A stretch of 64,000 bases of DNA from Bacillus paramycoides (GTDB lineage Bacteria > Bacillota > Bacilli > Bacillales > Bacillaceae_G), in contig NZ_MAOI01000085.1 in the NCBI RefSeq assembly GCF_001884235.1, positions 1-64,000 of the forward strand. The letters are read 5' to 3'. The notes below the pieces were generated by a model, which was given only the letters and a program-made list of their open reading frames with translations, ran no database searches and was not told the origin of the DNA. Below, piece by piece: positions 43,490-52,967 of this stretch. The position numbers and the translations under genes are program-made. Numbering within the stretch: the stretch's first letter is position 1; each line of letters starts with the position of its first letter.

Positions 43490-43526
43490 AAGTAAAAGTT
43501 GAAGCAACTATCTTCAACTTTTACTT
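43490..43526 (-). other. Perfect 15-bp intercistronic stem-loop
   Basis: AAGTAAAAGTTGAAG (43490-43504) pairs perfectly with CTTCAACTTTTACTT (43512-43526) around a 7-nt loop. It lies between yfhO and the csbB-like gene and has no U tract on the minus strand, so it looks like a processing or attenuation element. Confidence 0.6.
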
Positions 43527-43535
43527 TACCTTATT

Positions 43536-46214
43536 TTAATGCCCTTTTTTAAAACGATTTTTTAATTTTGTATATCGATCCTTATCTCCAAGAACTAGAA
43601 GCGAGATACAAATGATAAATGAAATGATAGAAATAACGAGACCCATTTTGAAATAAGGCGTGACGTATTTCATTTCAATTACATGCTGTCCTTTTGAAAT
43701 AGGAACACCAATAAAGGCAGAATTAGCCTTCGTAAACTCAGTTTCTTTACCGTCAACCTTTATTGACCATCCTTTACTATACGGTACAGATAAATATAGT
43801 AATCCCTCTTTAGTAGAATTAATATCACCTTTTAAATAGTTACCTTTATAGTAAATATTTTGTAGGCTATTTTCTTTTAAAGTACTTACTTTTTTCGGGA
43901 CGGTTTTATAGTTAGTACTGTTGATTTGTAAGTCTTTAAAATCATATTGACCAGGAGTAGTGATAGAAATGATTAGCTCAGTTGGCTTCGTATCTTTTCC
44001 TAAATTGTAAACAAATCTTTCTAACGGATAAGCATAAGCTCCGTCTTCATTACCTTTTATCATAGATTTGCCATTCACAGTAACCCCAAATGATTCCTTA
44101 GTTATATTTCTAATTTTAATCTCAACAAGGAGATCACCTAACATATCTGTATTATCAACAGGTACTATTATACGCCCATTTTCATGAACAGTGAGTGTAT
44201 CTTTATCTTTCTCTATATTTTCCCACTTAATTTTATTTGGATTAATCTTAATTTGTTTTGAATCTAGCTGCTTTGTATTAAATTGTTTTAATGGAAGACT
44301 TTCAACATTATCTACAACTACAGCATCTAATAAAAGTTGATCTCTTTCAGCAAAATTAAGTTTTAAAAATTCTTCATCACTTATTCCAGCGTCATATACA
44401 TAACCTAGTGGTAGGGCATATTCGTTTTTATAAATGTTGTAAGGGCCTACTTTTTGTAAGTGTTTATAACCATATGGAATATCAGTTTTATCAGCACTTT
44501 CACTTAATACATAATATTTTACCCCTAGCATGTTCTCAAGGAATAGTCGTTTATCTAATTGGAAGAACATGGATGGGCTATCGTATCCTTGGAAAACATT
44601 GTACTTATTCTTCATAAAGTCATGAACATGGTAATTGACTAGGCTTTGATAAGTACTTGTGCCATGATAACCTTGCAGCATCGGTGTATTCTTATAATTG
44701 TTGTTTGGGTTGATAATTCGATAAAAATCTTTATCTTGATTTTGTATATAATGAATTGCGTCAATTTCATCCTTATTATCGAGACCTGGTCCATGTAATG
44801 ATTCTTTTGTTACGCCTGCTTGATTAAAGTGTTTACTAAGAGCTGTATCTGAATAGAAGTAATTAATACATATTACATTGATCAGTACATTTAATATGAT
44901 TAAAAATTGTAAGACTACTTTTGATAAATAGCGCCATAGTAATATTGTAATAATAGATAAAGCGGTAGTTCCAATTAAAATATTATCAATCGTTTCTAGT
45001 GGTTGCTCGTTTATGTTTACTTTCCTATAAAATGCGTAAATAAATAATCCTGTCGCTAGCAAGGGACCTATTAAATAGTTGACCTTCTTTTTGTGAAGTA
45101 GCATCCAATCTAAAATGTAGGCTGAAGTTTGGGCAACCACAAATGCAAATAAATAAAACCATCTGTGTTGCATAGCAGAAAAACCATTAAATACGGAATA
45201 CGTATATGGAAGCATATACAGAACTAACATAAACCCTGTAAAGAGTAACCTATTTGTGACAAGTTTATTGCGTATTAGAATCGCACTAGTAATAAGGAAG
45301 AGGATGAAAACTGGGAATGCGAGCTGATAATCCTCTGTATTATTAATGAAAAAGATGCTTTCCATTAAGTTTTTATAAAACTTATCTTCAAAAAATAACG
45401 GAATAGTAAATTTTGTAGCTAGTCGATCTGAACTAAATACACCATTTACAGATGGTATAAAGCAAACAGCAGCTAATCCTAATGATAAAATGTATAGGAA
45501 AGCAATTCTAATATAATAAGTTAGAAATGTTTTTATTGTTTTATTTTGCTGTGTAGCGAAATATTGGAAAAAGGCATAAATATAGATGAAAATGCTAGTA
45601 ATGAAAGCGAAATAGAAATTTGATGCAAGCATAAGCGCTGTCGCAAATAGGAATAGTCCCTTTTTTCGCTCTAAAATATATTTATCCAGTCCCCATATTA
45701 CTAAAGGTAAGAATACTATAGCATCTGCCATGAAATCCCATAATAAAGAATGGCGAATAAAAGTCACACATCCCCCGTATATAATGGCAGAAATGAAAGA
45801 AGAAAAAATAGTTTTATTATGATAACGTAAAGAGCCATACATGAATAACATCGCTAATGAGCTTTTTAAAATACTCATATATAGCTTCATCTCAAAGATT
45901 TGGTCAAAATTTAGTTTAGGAAGAAGGAGCGTAAGCCAGAAAAGTGGCGCTGTACTATAGTAATAACTAAATTCCCCGAATAAATCTCCACCTAAGCCAT
46001 AGTCCCAAGACCAAAATAAATTCCCATCTTTAAATGCATGTTGTAAAAGGAATGTAAAAAAGCTGAATTGTGATAATGCATCTCCTGTACTAGAAAATAC
46101 ACTGTCCGATTCTAGGAAAAAGTAATGAAAGGCAAATGCACATATTATTAATAATGGAATGATAATAAGTGTGCTTTTAGTAAAAAATGTTCTTTTATTT
46201 ACTTCTGAATTCAT
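43536..46214 (-). CDS. YfhO-family membrane glycosyltransferase-like protein
   Basis: 892-aa polytopic protein: about 12 TM helices in the first 480 residues, a large extracytoplasmic domain (about 480-860) and a final TM (about 862-882). YfhO proteins are GT-C-fold transferases that glycosylate lipoteichoic acid outside the membrane with sugar supplied by CsbB. The N-terminal acidic motif SSTGDALSQFSFF is in the place of the GT-C active-site Asp. The downstream csbB-like gene supports the role. Minus-strand start at 46214 with AGGAGG-like spacing upstream. Confidence 0.9.
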   Translation of the reverse strand: MNSEVNKRTFFTKSTLIIIPLLIICAFAFHYFFLESDSVFSSTGDALSQFSFFTFLLQHAFKDGNLFWSWDYGLGGDLFGEFSYYYSTAPLFWLTLLLPKLNFDQIFEMKLYMSILKSSLAMLFMYGSLRYHNKTIFSSFISAIIYGGCVTFIRHSLLWDFMADAIVFLPLVIWGLDKYILERKKGLFLFATALMLASNFYFAFITSIFIYIYAFFQYFATQQNKTIKTFLTYYIRIAFLYILSLGLAAVCFIPSVNGVFSSDRLATKFTIPLFFEDKFYKNLMESIFFINNTEDYQLAFPVFILFLITSAILIRNKLVTNRLLFTGFMLVLYMLPYTYSVFNGFSAMQHRWFYLFAFVVAQTSAYILDWMLLHKKKVNYLIGPLLATGLFIYAFYRKVNINEQPLETIDNILIGTTALSIITILLWRYLSKVVLQFLIILNVLINVICINYFYSDTALSKHFNQAGVTKESLHGPGLDNKDEIDAIHYIQNQDKDFYRIINPNNNYKNTPMLQGYHGTSTYQSLVNYHVHDFMKNKYNVFQGYDSPSMFFQLDKRLFLENMLGVKYYVLSESADKTDIPYGYKHLQKVGPYNIYKNEYALPLGYVYDAGISDEEFLKLNFAERDQLLLDAVVVDNVESLPLKQFNTKQLDSKQIKINPNKIKWENIEKDKDTLTVHENGRIIVPVDNTDMLGDLLVEIKIRNITKESFGVTVNGKSMIKGNEDGAYAYPLERFVYNLGKDTKPTELIISITTPGQYDFKDLQINSTNYKTVPKKVSTLKENSLQNIYYKGNYLKGDINSTKEGLLYLSVPYSKGWSIKVDGKETEFTKANSAFIGVPISKGQHVIEMKYVTPYFKMGLVISIISFIICISLLVLGDKDRYTKLKNRFKKGH

Positions 46215-46389
46215 TAAATGAATAAGCCTCCTAAATACAATTATTAAAATTTAAGCCGTATTATCCATATATCAATATTTATTATATATTGAACGAAAAT
46301 CATGGATGAATCGGCGGTTTTGAATGGTATTAATAAAATTTTCGTATGTACAATTTATGGTAATTTTTGAATGTAGCAAGTTAATATTT

Positions 46390-46485
46390 TTATAGAAGAT
46401 TAACTGCAGGTTGCTTTGATATTAGGTGTTGTACATCTAAGGCCGTTCGTTTCCAAGTATAATCATTCCAGAAAGGCAAGTCAAT
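46390..46485 (-). pseudogene. 3' remnant of a family 4 glycosyltransferase gene
   Basis: The minus strand encodes a 31-residue tail, IDLPFWNDYTWKRTALDV followed by QHLISKQPAVNLL, ending at a stop at 46390. A stop codon lies just upstream, so the frame is closed at its 5' side. The FWNDYTWKRTALDV stretch has the character of GT4 C-termini. It seems to be the decayed end of a glycosyltransferase deleted from this cluster; a chance frame cannot be excluded. Confidence 0.55.
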
Positions 46486-46535
46486 TTAAGATAAAGATTG
46501 AAAACAGGGTTAGTTTTAAGTGAAGAAGATAAAAT

Positions 46536-46566
46536 AAAAACTTCAAATTTAATTTGAAGTTTTTAT
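46536..46566. terminator. Bidirectional terminator
   Basis: AAAACTTCAAATT pairs with AATTTGAAGTTTT across a 1-nt centre (about 46537-46564), with A and T runs at the sides. It ends the flippase gene on the minus strand. Positions 46215-46389 hold no feature that I recognise. Confidence 0.75.
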
Positions 46567-46572
46567 TTTTAT

Positions 46573-47988
46573 TTATTTTCTATCTAGCTTTTTATTTATA
46601 AATCCTAAAATCAACCCGCGTATTTGTGGATCAATTGCAAGGCCGATAATGCCGTACAATACACCAGTAAGTATTAAAGCTACTAGCGGTGGTAAGCTAA
46701 TTAATACTGTGCGGTATATTGCATAACTGATTATAAATGCTAGTGTATTGAATATTATTCCTTTGAATAGTAATGTAAAGCCTTTACGAACGAATAAAGT
46801 AAATCCAATTAATAATGTAATCTCGGTAAGGATAGCAGCTACAGCAGCTCCCATCATTCCAAAATGGCTACCTAATATGATGTAACTTATGATAGCGACA
46901 GCTAATCCAATCCCCATCGTTGTCGCGCGTTTCCATTGTTGGCCAGCTGTTGTTAAATTATCAGCAAGTGGATAGTTGATAGATTGTAAAATGACCATAA
47001 AGGCTAAAATTGCAAGGGCATCGCCAGCGGATGCATATTTTTCACCTAATAAAGTTACAATCCAAAAACTTGGATCGGCGATAAATGGGATAGAAATTCC
47101 CATTCCTAAGAAAGACATAAGTTTTAATTCGAACTGAGATAGTTTTCTATGTTCATCAATATTCTTTTCATTTCCAAAAGCAAATAACTTAGGGTAAAAG
47201 GCTGCTGCAATTACACCGGGTATTTGGTAAAGTACAGCAGGCATTTTATAGGCGGCCGAAAAGAATCCAACTTGTGCTTTCGTTGAAACTTTTTCTAATA
47301 TAATGGGACCTAACTGCGGTAAAAGCATAATGATAACGCCATTGATTGTGAAAATAAGTAATTGATCTAAAATGCCTTTATCCCAACCCTTATGAATTGT
47401 TGTATAGCGGATTGTCATTATAAAGGCAATGACTCCTGTTACAAGACTAGATATTCCGTACATGGCAGCGACCATCATAAGTGACCATTTAAATGACATT
47501 CCTAGTAGAAGAGCAGCTGCGGCTGTTACCCCTTGTAGTACAGAAATAATCGCTGTAAATTGCATACGCTCTGTTACTTGGAAATAGGCCATCCCAACAC
47601 CTTGTAAAGTAGCTCCAAACATGGTTGGTAGTACGACCCAATATACCATGGCACGTAAGTAAGCATCGGCGTAGAAGAACTGAGCGAAAATGGCGAAGAG
47701 CACAGAAATTACGATAGCTAATACTAAACGAATACGTAAATAACTACTTATTAATACGCTAATGTTAGCATCGCTTCTCGTTCCTTCCCGCATAAACGTA
47801 TGTGTCAAACCTGCATCTGTAAAATAACAAATGACAGCGGAAACTGCTAATGCAACTGAAAACATCCCATACTCATCTGGTGAAACATATCTTGCAAAGA
47901 GAATGGTAGCAATAGCTAGTACAAATCGAACGGTGATATTTCCTACAAAGAGGTAGGAGGCGTTTTTTAAAATTTTATTTGTTTTCAT
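46573..47988 (-). CDS. Polysaccharide flippase (Wzx/MATE-MOP superfamily)
   Basis: 471-aa membrane protein with about 12-14 TM helices and the typical N-terminal ILKNASYLFVGNITVRFV of oligosaccharide flippases. Family-typical DEYGMFSVALAVSAV and the paired-helix layout are seen. It should move lipid-linked saccharides across the membrane. It follows a GT2 gene on the same strand with a 93-nt gap, suggesting one surface-polysaccharide unit. The substrate is unknown. Confidence 0.88.
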   Translation of the reverse strand: MKTNKILKNASYLFVGNITVRFVLAIATILFARYVSPDEYGMFSVALAVSAVICYFTDAGLTHTFMREGTRSDANISVLISSYLRIRLVLAIVISVLFAIFAQFFYADAYLRAMVYWVVLPTMFGATLQGVGMAYFQVTERMQFTAIISVLQGVTAAAALLLGMSFKWSLMMVAAMYGISSLVTGVIAFIMTIRYTTIHKGWDKGILDQLLIFTINGVIIMLLPQLGPIILEKVSTKAQVGFFSAAYKMPAVLYQIPGVIAAAFYPKLFAFGNEKNIDEHRKLSQFELKLMSFLGMGISIPFIADPSFWIVTLLGEKYASAGDALAILAFMVILQSINYPLADNLTTAGQQWKRATTMGIGLAVAIISYIILGSHFGMMGAAVAAILTEITLLIGFTLFVRKGFTLLFKGIIFNTLAFIISYAIYRTVLISLPPLVALILTGVLYGIIGLAIDPQIRGLILGFINKKLDRK

Positions 47989-48081
47989 GGAAAAAGACCT
48001 TTCTATTCCTTAGGACATACTTTGTCCTAGTTGTAAATTTGATTTGTTTACGGAAAGAATGTTTAGAAGCGTACCTTTAAT

Positions 48082-49062
48082 TTAAGAAAACATAAACTTA
48101 ATTCGTACAAACCAAAGCATTGCATATAACTTCTTGCTTCGTTTTCCATTTTTTGAATAAATTTTGCGACAATATTGTTTTATATCTTTTTTGATTAATT
48201 GAACTTGTGATTTATCTAACTTAGAGCTTCCTTTAATGTATATACAAGCATTATTAATGACTGTATATGGGAATAGATAAGTTTCAAGGATTTCAATAAT
48301 TTCTGTAGAATCATTCACAATTAAATCTTTTGACTTAGTATGAACCCAATCTTTCATTCGATTAAACACTTCTAATTCTTTTGTTGTTTTTAATTCATAA
48401 TCTTTATACTTTGAAGAAAGATTTCCTTCTGATAAGATTCGATAATAGGTTAAATATTCATCTACATAGCATACATTTGTTACACTCATTAATTTAAATA
48501 GAAATTCTAAGTCTTCTCCCCAGCTACATCCTGGCGTGAAACGAATGTTATGATCCATCACGATAGATCTTTTGAAAATCCAAGTACTCGTTTGAGCAAC
48601 AACTTGATGTGTTAAGAAAGCCTTTGTCATATCACCTTTAATAAAGTTTGTCGTGTGCTCAACCCTTTCCCCAGTCTCTTCGTAAAAGTTCATATAGCCA
48701 CAATAACAAGCGTTCATATCGTTTTTATGCATGCTTTCAACTTGTTTTTCGATTTTTGTTGGATGCCATAAATCATCACTATCAAGAAAAGCAACATATT
48801 CTCCGCTTGCATTTTCAATTCCTGTATTACGAGCAACAGAAACACCTTGATTTTCCTGAGGGACATATTTTATTTGTCCTGGATATTTTTGCTCAAGTTT
48901 TTTTACGATAGAAGATGATTGATCTTTACTCCCGTCATCTACAATTACAATTTCAATATTTTTATATGTTTGATTTAGTATCGATTCCATCGTCTCTTCG
49001 ATATATTTTTCCGCATTATAAAGCGGGATAACAACTGAAACGATTTGTTTTTGTTCCATCAT
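48082..49062 (-). CDS. GT2-family glycosyltransferase
   Basis: 326-aa soluble GT-A-fold enzyme: VVIPLYNAEKYIEETMES, VDDGSKDQS, FLDSDDLWHP (DxD-like metal motif) and the catalytic-base segment WGEDLEFLFKL. The C-terminus is basic and helical, probably peripheral to the membrane. The product is likely a surface polysaccharide; acceptor and donor are unknown. Two ATGs are adjacent at 49062 and 49059, with GAGGAG about 11 nt from the first. Confidence 0.9.
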   Translation of the reverse strand: MMEQKQIVSVVIPLYNAEKYIEETMESILNQTYKNIEIVIVDDGSKDQSSSIVKKLEQKYPGQIKYVPQENQGVSVARNTGIENASGEYVAFLDSDDLWHPTKIEKQVESMHKNDMNACYCGYMNFYEETGERVEHTTNFIKGDMTKAFLTHQVVAQTSTWIFKRSIVMDHNIRFTPGCSWGEDLEFLFKLMSVTNVCYVDEYLTYYRILSEGNLSSKYKDYELKTTKELEVFNRMKDWVHTKSKDLIVNDSTEIIEILETYLFPYTVINNACIYIKGSSKLDKSQVQLIKKDIKQYCRKIYSKNGKRSKKLYAMLWFVRIKFMFS

Positions 49063-49221
49063 ATAATTTTTATCTCCTCAAATTTTTTATGTTTTACACT
49101 ATATATAGTCCTTTTCAAAGGAAGAAGATTGCAAGAACATCTGTATAAGTTTACCGCATATAAACTTTGTAAATCAACTCTATGTATTTTATATAAAACG
49201 TGTGTAAACAAGTGCTTTATA

Positions 49222-49258
49222 TAAAAAACCTTCCTTTTTGATTAGAAAAAAGGAAGGT
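49222..49258 (-). terminator. Terminator of the thioesterase gene
   Basis: ACCTTCCTTTTT (49228-49239) pairs with AAAAAGGAAGGT (49247-49258); the plus-strand A-run (49223-49228) is the U tract on the minus strand. Confidence 0.85.
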
Positions 49259-49268
49259 AAATTAGTTA

Positions 49269-49781
49269 TTAAATATTCCAAGGTTTATTCAATGTTAACA
49301 CTTCAGCCATTTCTTTACTTTTTAAGCGTCCTTTTTTTCGGTTTTCTGCGCGTTCTGAACCGGTTGTGTGTAACCAATGTTCTTCCTCTGTTTCGGGAAG
49401 TACTTGTGGTACGGATGAAGGTTTTCCATCTTTTAATGCGACAAATGTAATGAAGCAAGTCGCAGCAATTCTACGTTCGCCTGCTAATAAATTCTCTGCA
49501 ATTACTTTTACGAAAACTTCCATTGAAGATTTTCCTGTATAACATACGAAAGCCTCATAACAAACAGAATCTGCTTGGTGAATTGGAGTTAAAAAATCAA
49601 CGGAATCGATAGATGCTGTTACGCAATGTTTACGGCTATGTCTCGCAGCTGCAATTGAAGCGATACTATCAATTTCTGCTAATAATTTTCCTCCGAAAAG
49701 TGTTTGATGATTATTTAAATCATTAGGAAAAACACGTGTTGTTTTAATTGCTTTTGATTCTCGCATGAATTTCTTTTCCAT
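49269..49781 (-). CDS. Acyl-CoA thioesterase (hotdog fold, YkhA-like)
   Basis: 170-aa hotdog-fold thioesterase. The family motif NHQTLFGGKLLAEIDSIASIAA carries the Asp that activates water and the Asn/His nearby. YkhA-type enzymes hydrolyse acyl-CoA. The basic C-terminal tail (RAENRKKGRLKSK) is typical of this subgroup. Monocistronic with its own terminator. Confidence 0.9.
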   Translation of the reverse strand: MEKKFMRESKAIKTTRVFPNDLNNHQTLFGGKLLAEIDSIASIAAARHSRKHCVTASIDSVDFLTPIHQADSVCYEAFVCYTGKSSMEVFVKVIAENLLAGERRIAATCFITFVALKDGKPSSVPQVLPETEEEHWLHTTGSERAENRKKGRLKSKEMAEVLTLNKPWNI

Positions 49782-49892
49782 ATATTCAGCCCCTATTTTC
49801 TCTTTTCAATCAGAGTGACATGTGTAAGTGGAGTACTCAATTATTAAAAAATACTAGGTATTTAATGAAGTAAAGTGTTCCAAAAGAGGATT

Positions 49893-49972
49893 ATTCCGCA
49901 AAAGCCCGATTGGTGTGGGCTAATAATTAGTGGGAGATGAATAAAACCCTTACTGATTAAGTTGCACTTTAT
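49893..49972 (+). repeat. Dispersed intergenic repeat, copy C (degenerate)
   Basis: It shares CCGCAAAAGCCCGATTGG and the following TGTGGGCTAATAAT with copy A. The second stem is decayed (AATTAGTGGGAG opposite CCCTTACTGATT), and the 3' end reads GTTGCACTTTAT. It lies in a 387-bp gap between the thioesterase and GT39-like genes, where I see nothing else. Confidence 0.75.
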
Positions 49973-50168
49973 TAAAACTTCTGTATTTGTATTCATGTAA
50001 CTGAAAGAAAATTTATCGTATATAAAATGTAGTGTAAAAGAGGATTCGCTTACATTGCAAGTGAAAAAGTGATGACTATGTATTTGTCATAGAAATTCCC
50101 TATCAGCCGTGTGCCTATTCATGATAGAATCGTTTTGTTATGAATGGAAATAGAGGTGCAATGGATAT

Positions 50169-51482
50169 ATGAATCATATACAAACAAATTTTTCGTCTTT
50201 CTTCAGTAAAATAATGATTGGTGCGATGCTCGCGTTTTATGTTTATAGTTGTTGGGCAGCTTTCGAAACGAGTAAGCAGTTTTTTGGCGGAAGTACAACA
50301 AGTGTAACAATCGTATTGGCAGTTTTTATTATCCTCATTTTGTTAGTAGCATCGATCTTGCAATATCGTTTTACGGATAAACAATTTCTTGTTTTCCTTA
50401 TAAGCGTATCTATAGTTGTGAGACTTAGCGTGGTTCTGTTTACAGACGTTCCAATGATAGGTGATATGAAAGCTATGTATGAGTCTGCAAAGCAGCTTGC
50501 AATTGGTAATAACATAGGGGATGTAACTCAGTTACCTTTTATTATTTATGAATCAATCATTATTCGTATATTTGGTGATACGGTATTCGCCTTACAATTA
50601 TTTAATATTGTATTTTGCACAGGAACTGCATTTTTCATTTATCGTATTGCATCAATGGTGTTTGGGGAAGAGTGTGGTCGTATTGCTTCTGTGTTTTACG
50701 CTTTATATATTCCAAATATATTTATGAGTTCTTTATTAACGGCGGAATCGCTCGCAATATTTTTATTTTATTGTGCTTGTTACATACTTCTATATAAAGG
50801 CTTAGATCATCCTTATATGTGGGGGATTTCAGCTATTGTATTTGCACTTAGTAATATGATTTTCCCGCTGGGGTTATTTTTACCTATTTTTATAGCTGTA
50901 TATGTGCTGTTAATTGAATTATTTCAATCAGCAACGAAGCAAAAATTCCTATTAAAAATGATAGGAATACTTATTCTATTTTATAGTACTCATTTTGGCG
51001 TGAGTTATGGGATCAAGGCGATGGGAATGTCGCAGTATACGATTTCTAATGAGACGTATGTTCAATCTGTTTTAATTGGAAAAAATGAAAATGGAGAAAA
51101 AACGTCTGGAAATCAAAGTGTAAAAGAGCACATTGATCAAAAGTTAAAAGAGATTGAAGTGGAAAGATTTAAGCTTTTAAAGCCGGTAATCAACCAGTTT
51201 TCAGATGAGGGAATAAACTCGATTCTTTTTAAATGTGAAAAACTTATATATATAGCGGTGACATTATTTATGGCTATAGCTTTATTACATTTTCTTATTA
51301 AAAAACAACAAAATGAAGGATATATGTTGTTTTTATTATTAATTGGCGGATACGTATCATTAAGGCTCTTTCAAGTAGATATGGCATATTATAATATTAT
51401 TATGCCAGCTTTGTTTATTTTACAAAGCTTTGGTGTTTATATAAGTTATTTTTATTGCCAAAAGATCTTTTTCAGAAAATAA
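50169..51482 (+). CDS. GT39/PMT-like multispanning glycosyltransferase family protein
   Basis: 437-aa membrane protein with about 11 TM helices. The GT-C-type layout is suggested by the first extracytoplasmic loop DVPMIGDMKAMYESAKQL (acidic residue after TM2-3) and a large periplasm-facing loop (about 285-345). This resembles dolichyl- or undecaprenyl-phosphate-dependent transferases of family 39, but the match is by topology only. It is alone, with terminators on both sides. Confidence 0.6.
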   Translation: MNHIQTNFSSFFSKIMIGAMLAFYVYSCWAAFETSKQFFGGSTTSVTIVLAVFIILILLVASILQYRFTDKQFLVFLISVSIVVRLSVVLFTDVPMIGDMKAMYESAKQLAIGNNIGDVTQLPFIIYESIIIRIFGDTVFALQLFNIVFCTGTAFFIYRIASMVFGEECGRIASVFYALYIPNIFMSSLLTAESLAIFLFYCACYILLYKGLDHPYMWGISAIVFALSNMIFPLGLFLPIFIAVYVLLIELFQSATKQKFLLKMIGILILFYSTHFGVSYGIKAMGMSQYTISNETYVQSVLIGKNENGEKTSGNQSVKEHIDQKLKEIEVERFKLLKPVINQFSDEGINSILFKCEKLIYIAVTLFMAIALLHFLIKKQQNEGYMLFLLLIGGYVSLRLFQVDMAYYNIIMPALFILQSFGVYISYFYCQKIFFRK

Positions 51483-51509
51483 AAGAATCCAGTTCGGATT
51501 CTTTTTTTT
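51481..51509 (+). terminator. Terminator of the GT39-like gene
   Basis: AAAAGAATCC (51481-51490) pairs with GGATTCTTTT (51496-51505), followed by T. Confidence 0.85.
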
Positions 51510-51530
51510 ATAGATAGATTATTAGTCGCC

Positions 51531-52835
51531 TTATCGGTTTAGTTCTAGCTGTAAACTATCAGCTGTTATGGCTATTTTTGAGGAATCGTCTTGAATATTC
51601 TTCATTACCTGTGAAATAGTTTCTAACTCATTTTCAATTTTTTTATTTTGTTCTTTGGAGTTAGACATATCTTTTACGATTTCTTGGAAATATTGATCTG
51701 TCGCATGCATACTATCTGTCCCTTCAGATACGAGAGAGCTAATTTGTTCTACGGAAGAAGAGACGTGTATAATCTGTTCATTGGTTTTTTCAACGAGTTT
51801 TGTAACGTTGGATATTGATTCTTTCGTTTGCTCTGATAACTTTCGAATCTCCCCTGCCACAACTGAAAAACCTTTACCAAATTCGCCAGCGCGTGCAGAC
51901 TCAATAGCGGCATTTAATGCGAGTAAATTTGTTTGCTCAGCGATTGATTTCACAATATCAATGATTTCGTTAATTTTGTTAGAAATATCAAGAAGTTCAT
52001 GAGTATCTGTAATAATAGTTTCCATATTCGTTTGAATACTTTCCATTCGTTTGTTTTGCAGATTTAATTGTTCCTTTCCTTTGTTGGCCTTTTCTTCTGA
52101 TGTCGTAGCTAATGATGTACCTGCTTTTGCAATGCCCACGATATTTTCTGATTTAGATGTTAATTTTTGAATAGAAGAGCTTGTTTTTTCAGATACAGCT
52201 GCTAGTTCTGTTGCAATATGTGTAATCGTCATAGCAGTCAGTTCTTTTTCTTTTTCATGCTCTTTTTGAATTCTTTCGTATTCAGATTCATAGGCTGCAA
52301 TAACAAGTTCTTGTTCTAATGTAAATAATTTATTTATTACATTTATAGAATAAGAAAAATCTTCTATTGTCGAAAATTTTGTTTGTAAAATCTTCATGAC
52401 AGAGCGAAATAATTCTTGATAAGCGGCAGTATACCATTTTCTATGTAAACCAATTTGTACATGCCTTTTTGCAATTCTAATACGTTGTTCAATAAAATCT
52501 TCATGCATATTTCCACTGAATAATTCTTTAATGTGTGCCTTTAAAGTTTGTTTTAATTTTGGAATAGAGCTGTAACGCTCAATAATAGTAATTAAATTAG
52601 GTTGTTTTGTGATATTGGTATAGAATTTTTCTGTGATCCAATCTATTTCCTCATAAATAAAAGACTGTAGTACTTTTACAATTTGTAAATCTTCCTTTGA
52701 AATATGCAGCATATCCATTTGAGTTTTCAGTTCAGAATTAACGGGCACGTTAAATATTATTTGTTGGCCTTTACTTAATTCAATTATACTGGCGCTTGTT
52801 TTATTGTTATTTTTTTTAAAAACCCCAAGCATCAT
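51531..52835 (-). CDS. hemAT: Globin-coupled aerotaxis transducer (HemAT-like)
   Basis: 434-aa soluble methyl-accepting protein. The N-terminal sensor globin (about 25-190) has the proximal heme histidine H125 in AKRHVQIGL and Y72 in the position of the oxygen-contacting tyrosine of B. subtilis HemAT. The C-terminal signalling domain (about 200-434) holds the conserved hairpin tip [21 protein letters not shown]. HemAT signals oxygen to CheA. Two adjacent ATGs (52835 and 52832) follow a G-run; the second is at the better distance. A cre-like site lies just upstream. Confidence 0.93.
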   Translation of the reverse strand: MMLGVFKKNNNKTSASIIELSKGQQIIFNVPVNSELKTQMDMLHISKEDLQIVKVLQSFIYEEIDWITEKFYTNITKQPNLITIIERYSSIPKLKQTLKAHIKELFSGNMHEDFIEQRIRIAKRHVQIGLHRKWYTAAYQELFRSVMKILQTKFSTIEDFSYSINVINKLFTLEQELVIAAYESEYERIQKEHEKEKELTAMTITHIATELAAVSEKTSSSIQKLTSKSENIVGIAKAGTSLATTSEEKANKGKEQLNLQNKRMESIQTNMETIITDTHELLDISNKINEIIDIVKSIAEQTNLLALNAAIESARAGEFGKGFSVVAGEIRKLSEQTKESISNVTKLVEKTNEQIIHVSSSVEQISSLVSEGTDSMHATDQYFQEIVKDMSNSKEQNKKIENELETISQVMKNIQDDSSKIAITADSLQLELNR

Positions 52836-52852
52836 TCTTCCCCCCCCTGTTT

Positions 52853-52866
52853 GTAAAGCGTTTTCA
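52853..52866 (-). promoter_or_regulatory. Candidate CcpA cre site in the hemAT leader
   Basis: GTAAAGCGTTTTCA (plus strand) matches the cre consensus TGWAANCGNTNWCA at 12 of 14 positions. It lies about 18 bp upstream of the start codon, just upstream of the G-rich ribosome site. Confidence 0.4.
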
Positions 52867-52935
52867 TTTTTTAGTTCATATATAATTATATATGTATATA
52901 TAAAATTACTCTATAGTATGTAGAATTGTATATAA

Positions 52936-52967
52936 ATTAAGAGAATTCTTTATAGAATTCTCTTAAT
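52936..52967 (-). terminator. Inverted repeat at the 3' end of the TRIC-family gene
   Basis: ATTAAGAGAATTC (52937-52949) pairs with GAATTCTCTTAAT (52955-52967). It covers the stop codon. The U tract is weak, so it may stabilise the 3' end more than terminate. Confidence 0.5.
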
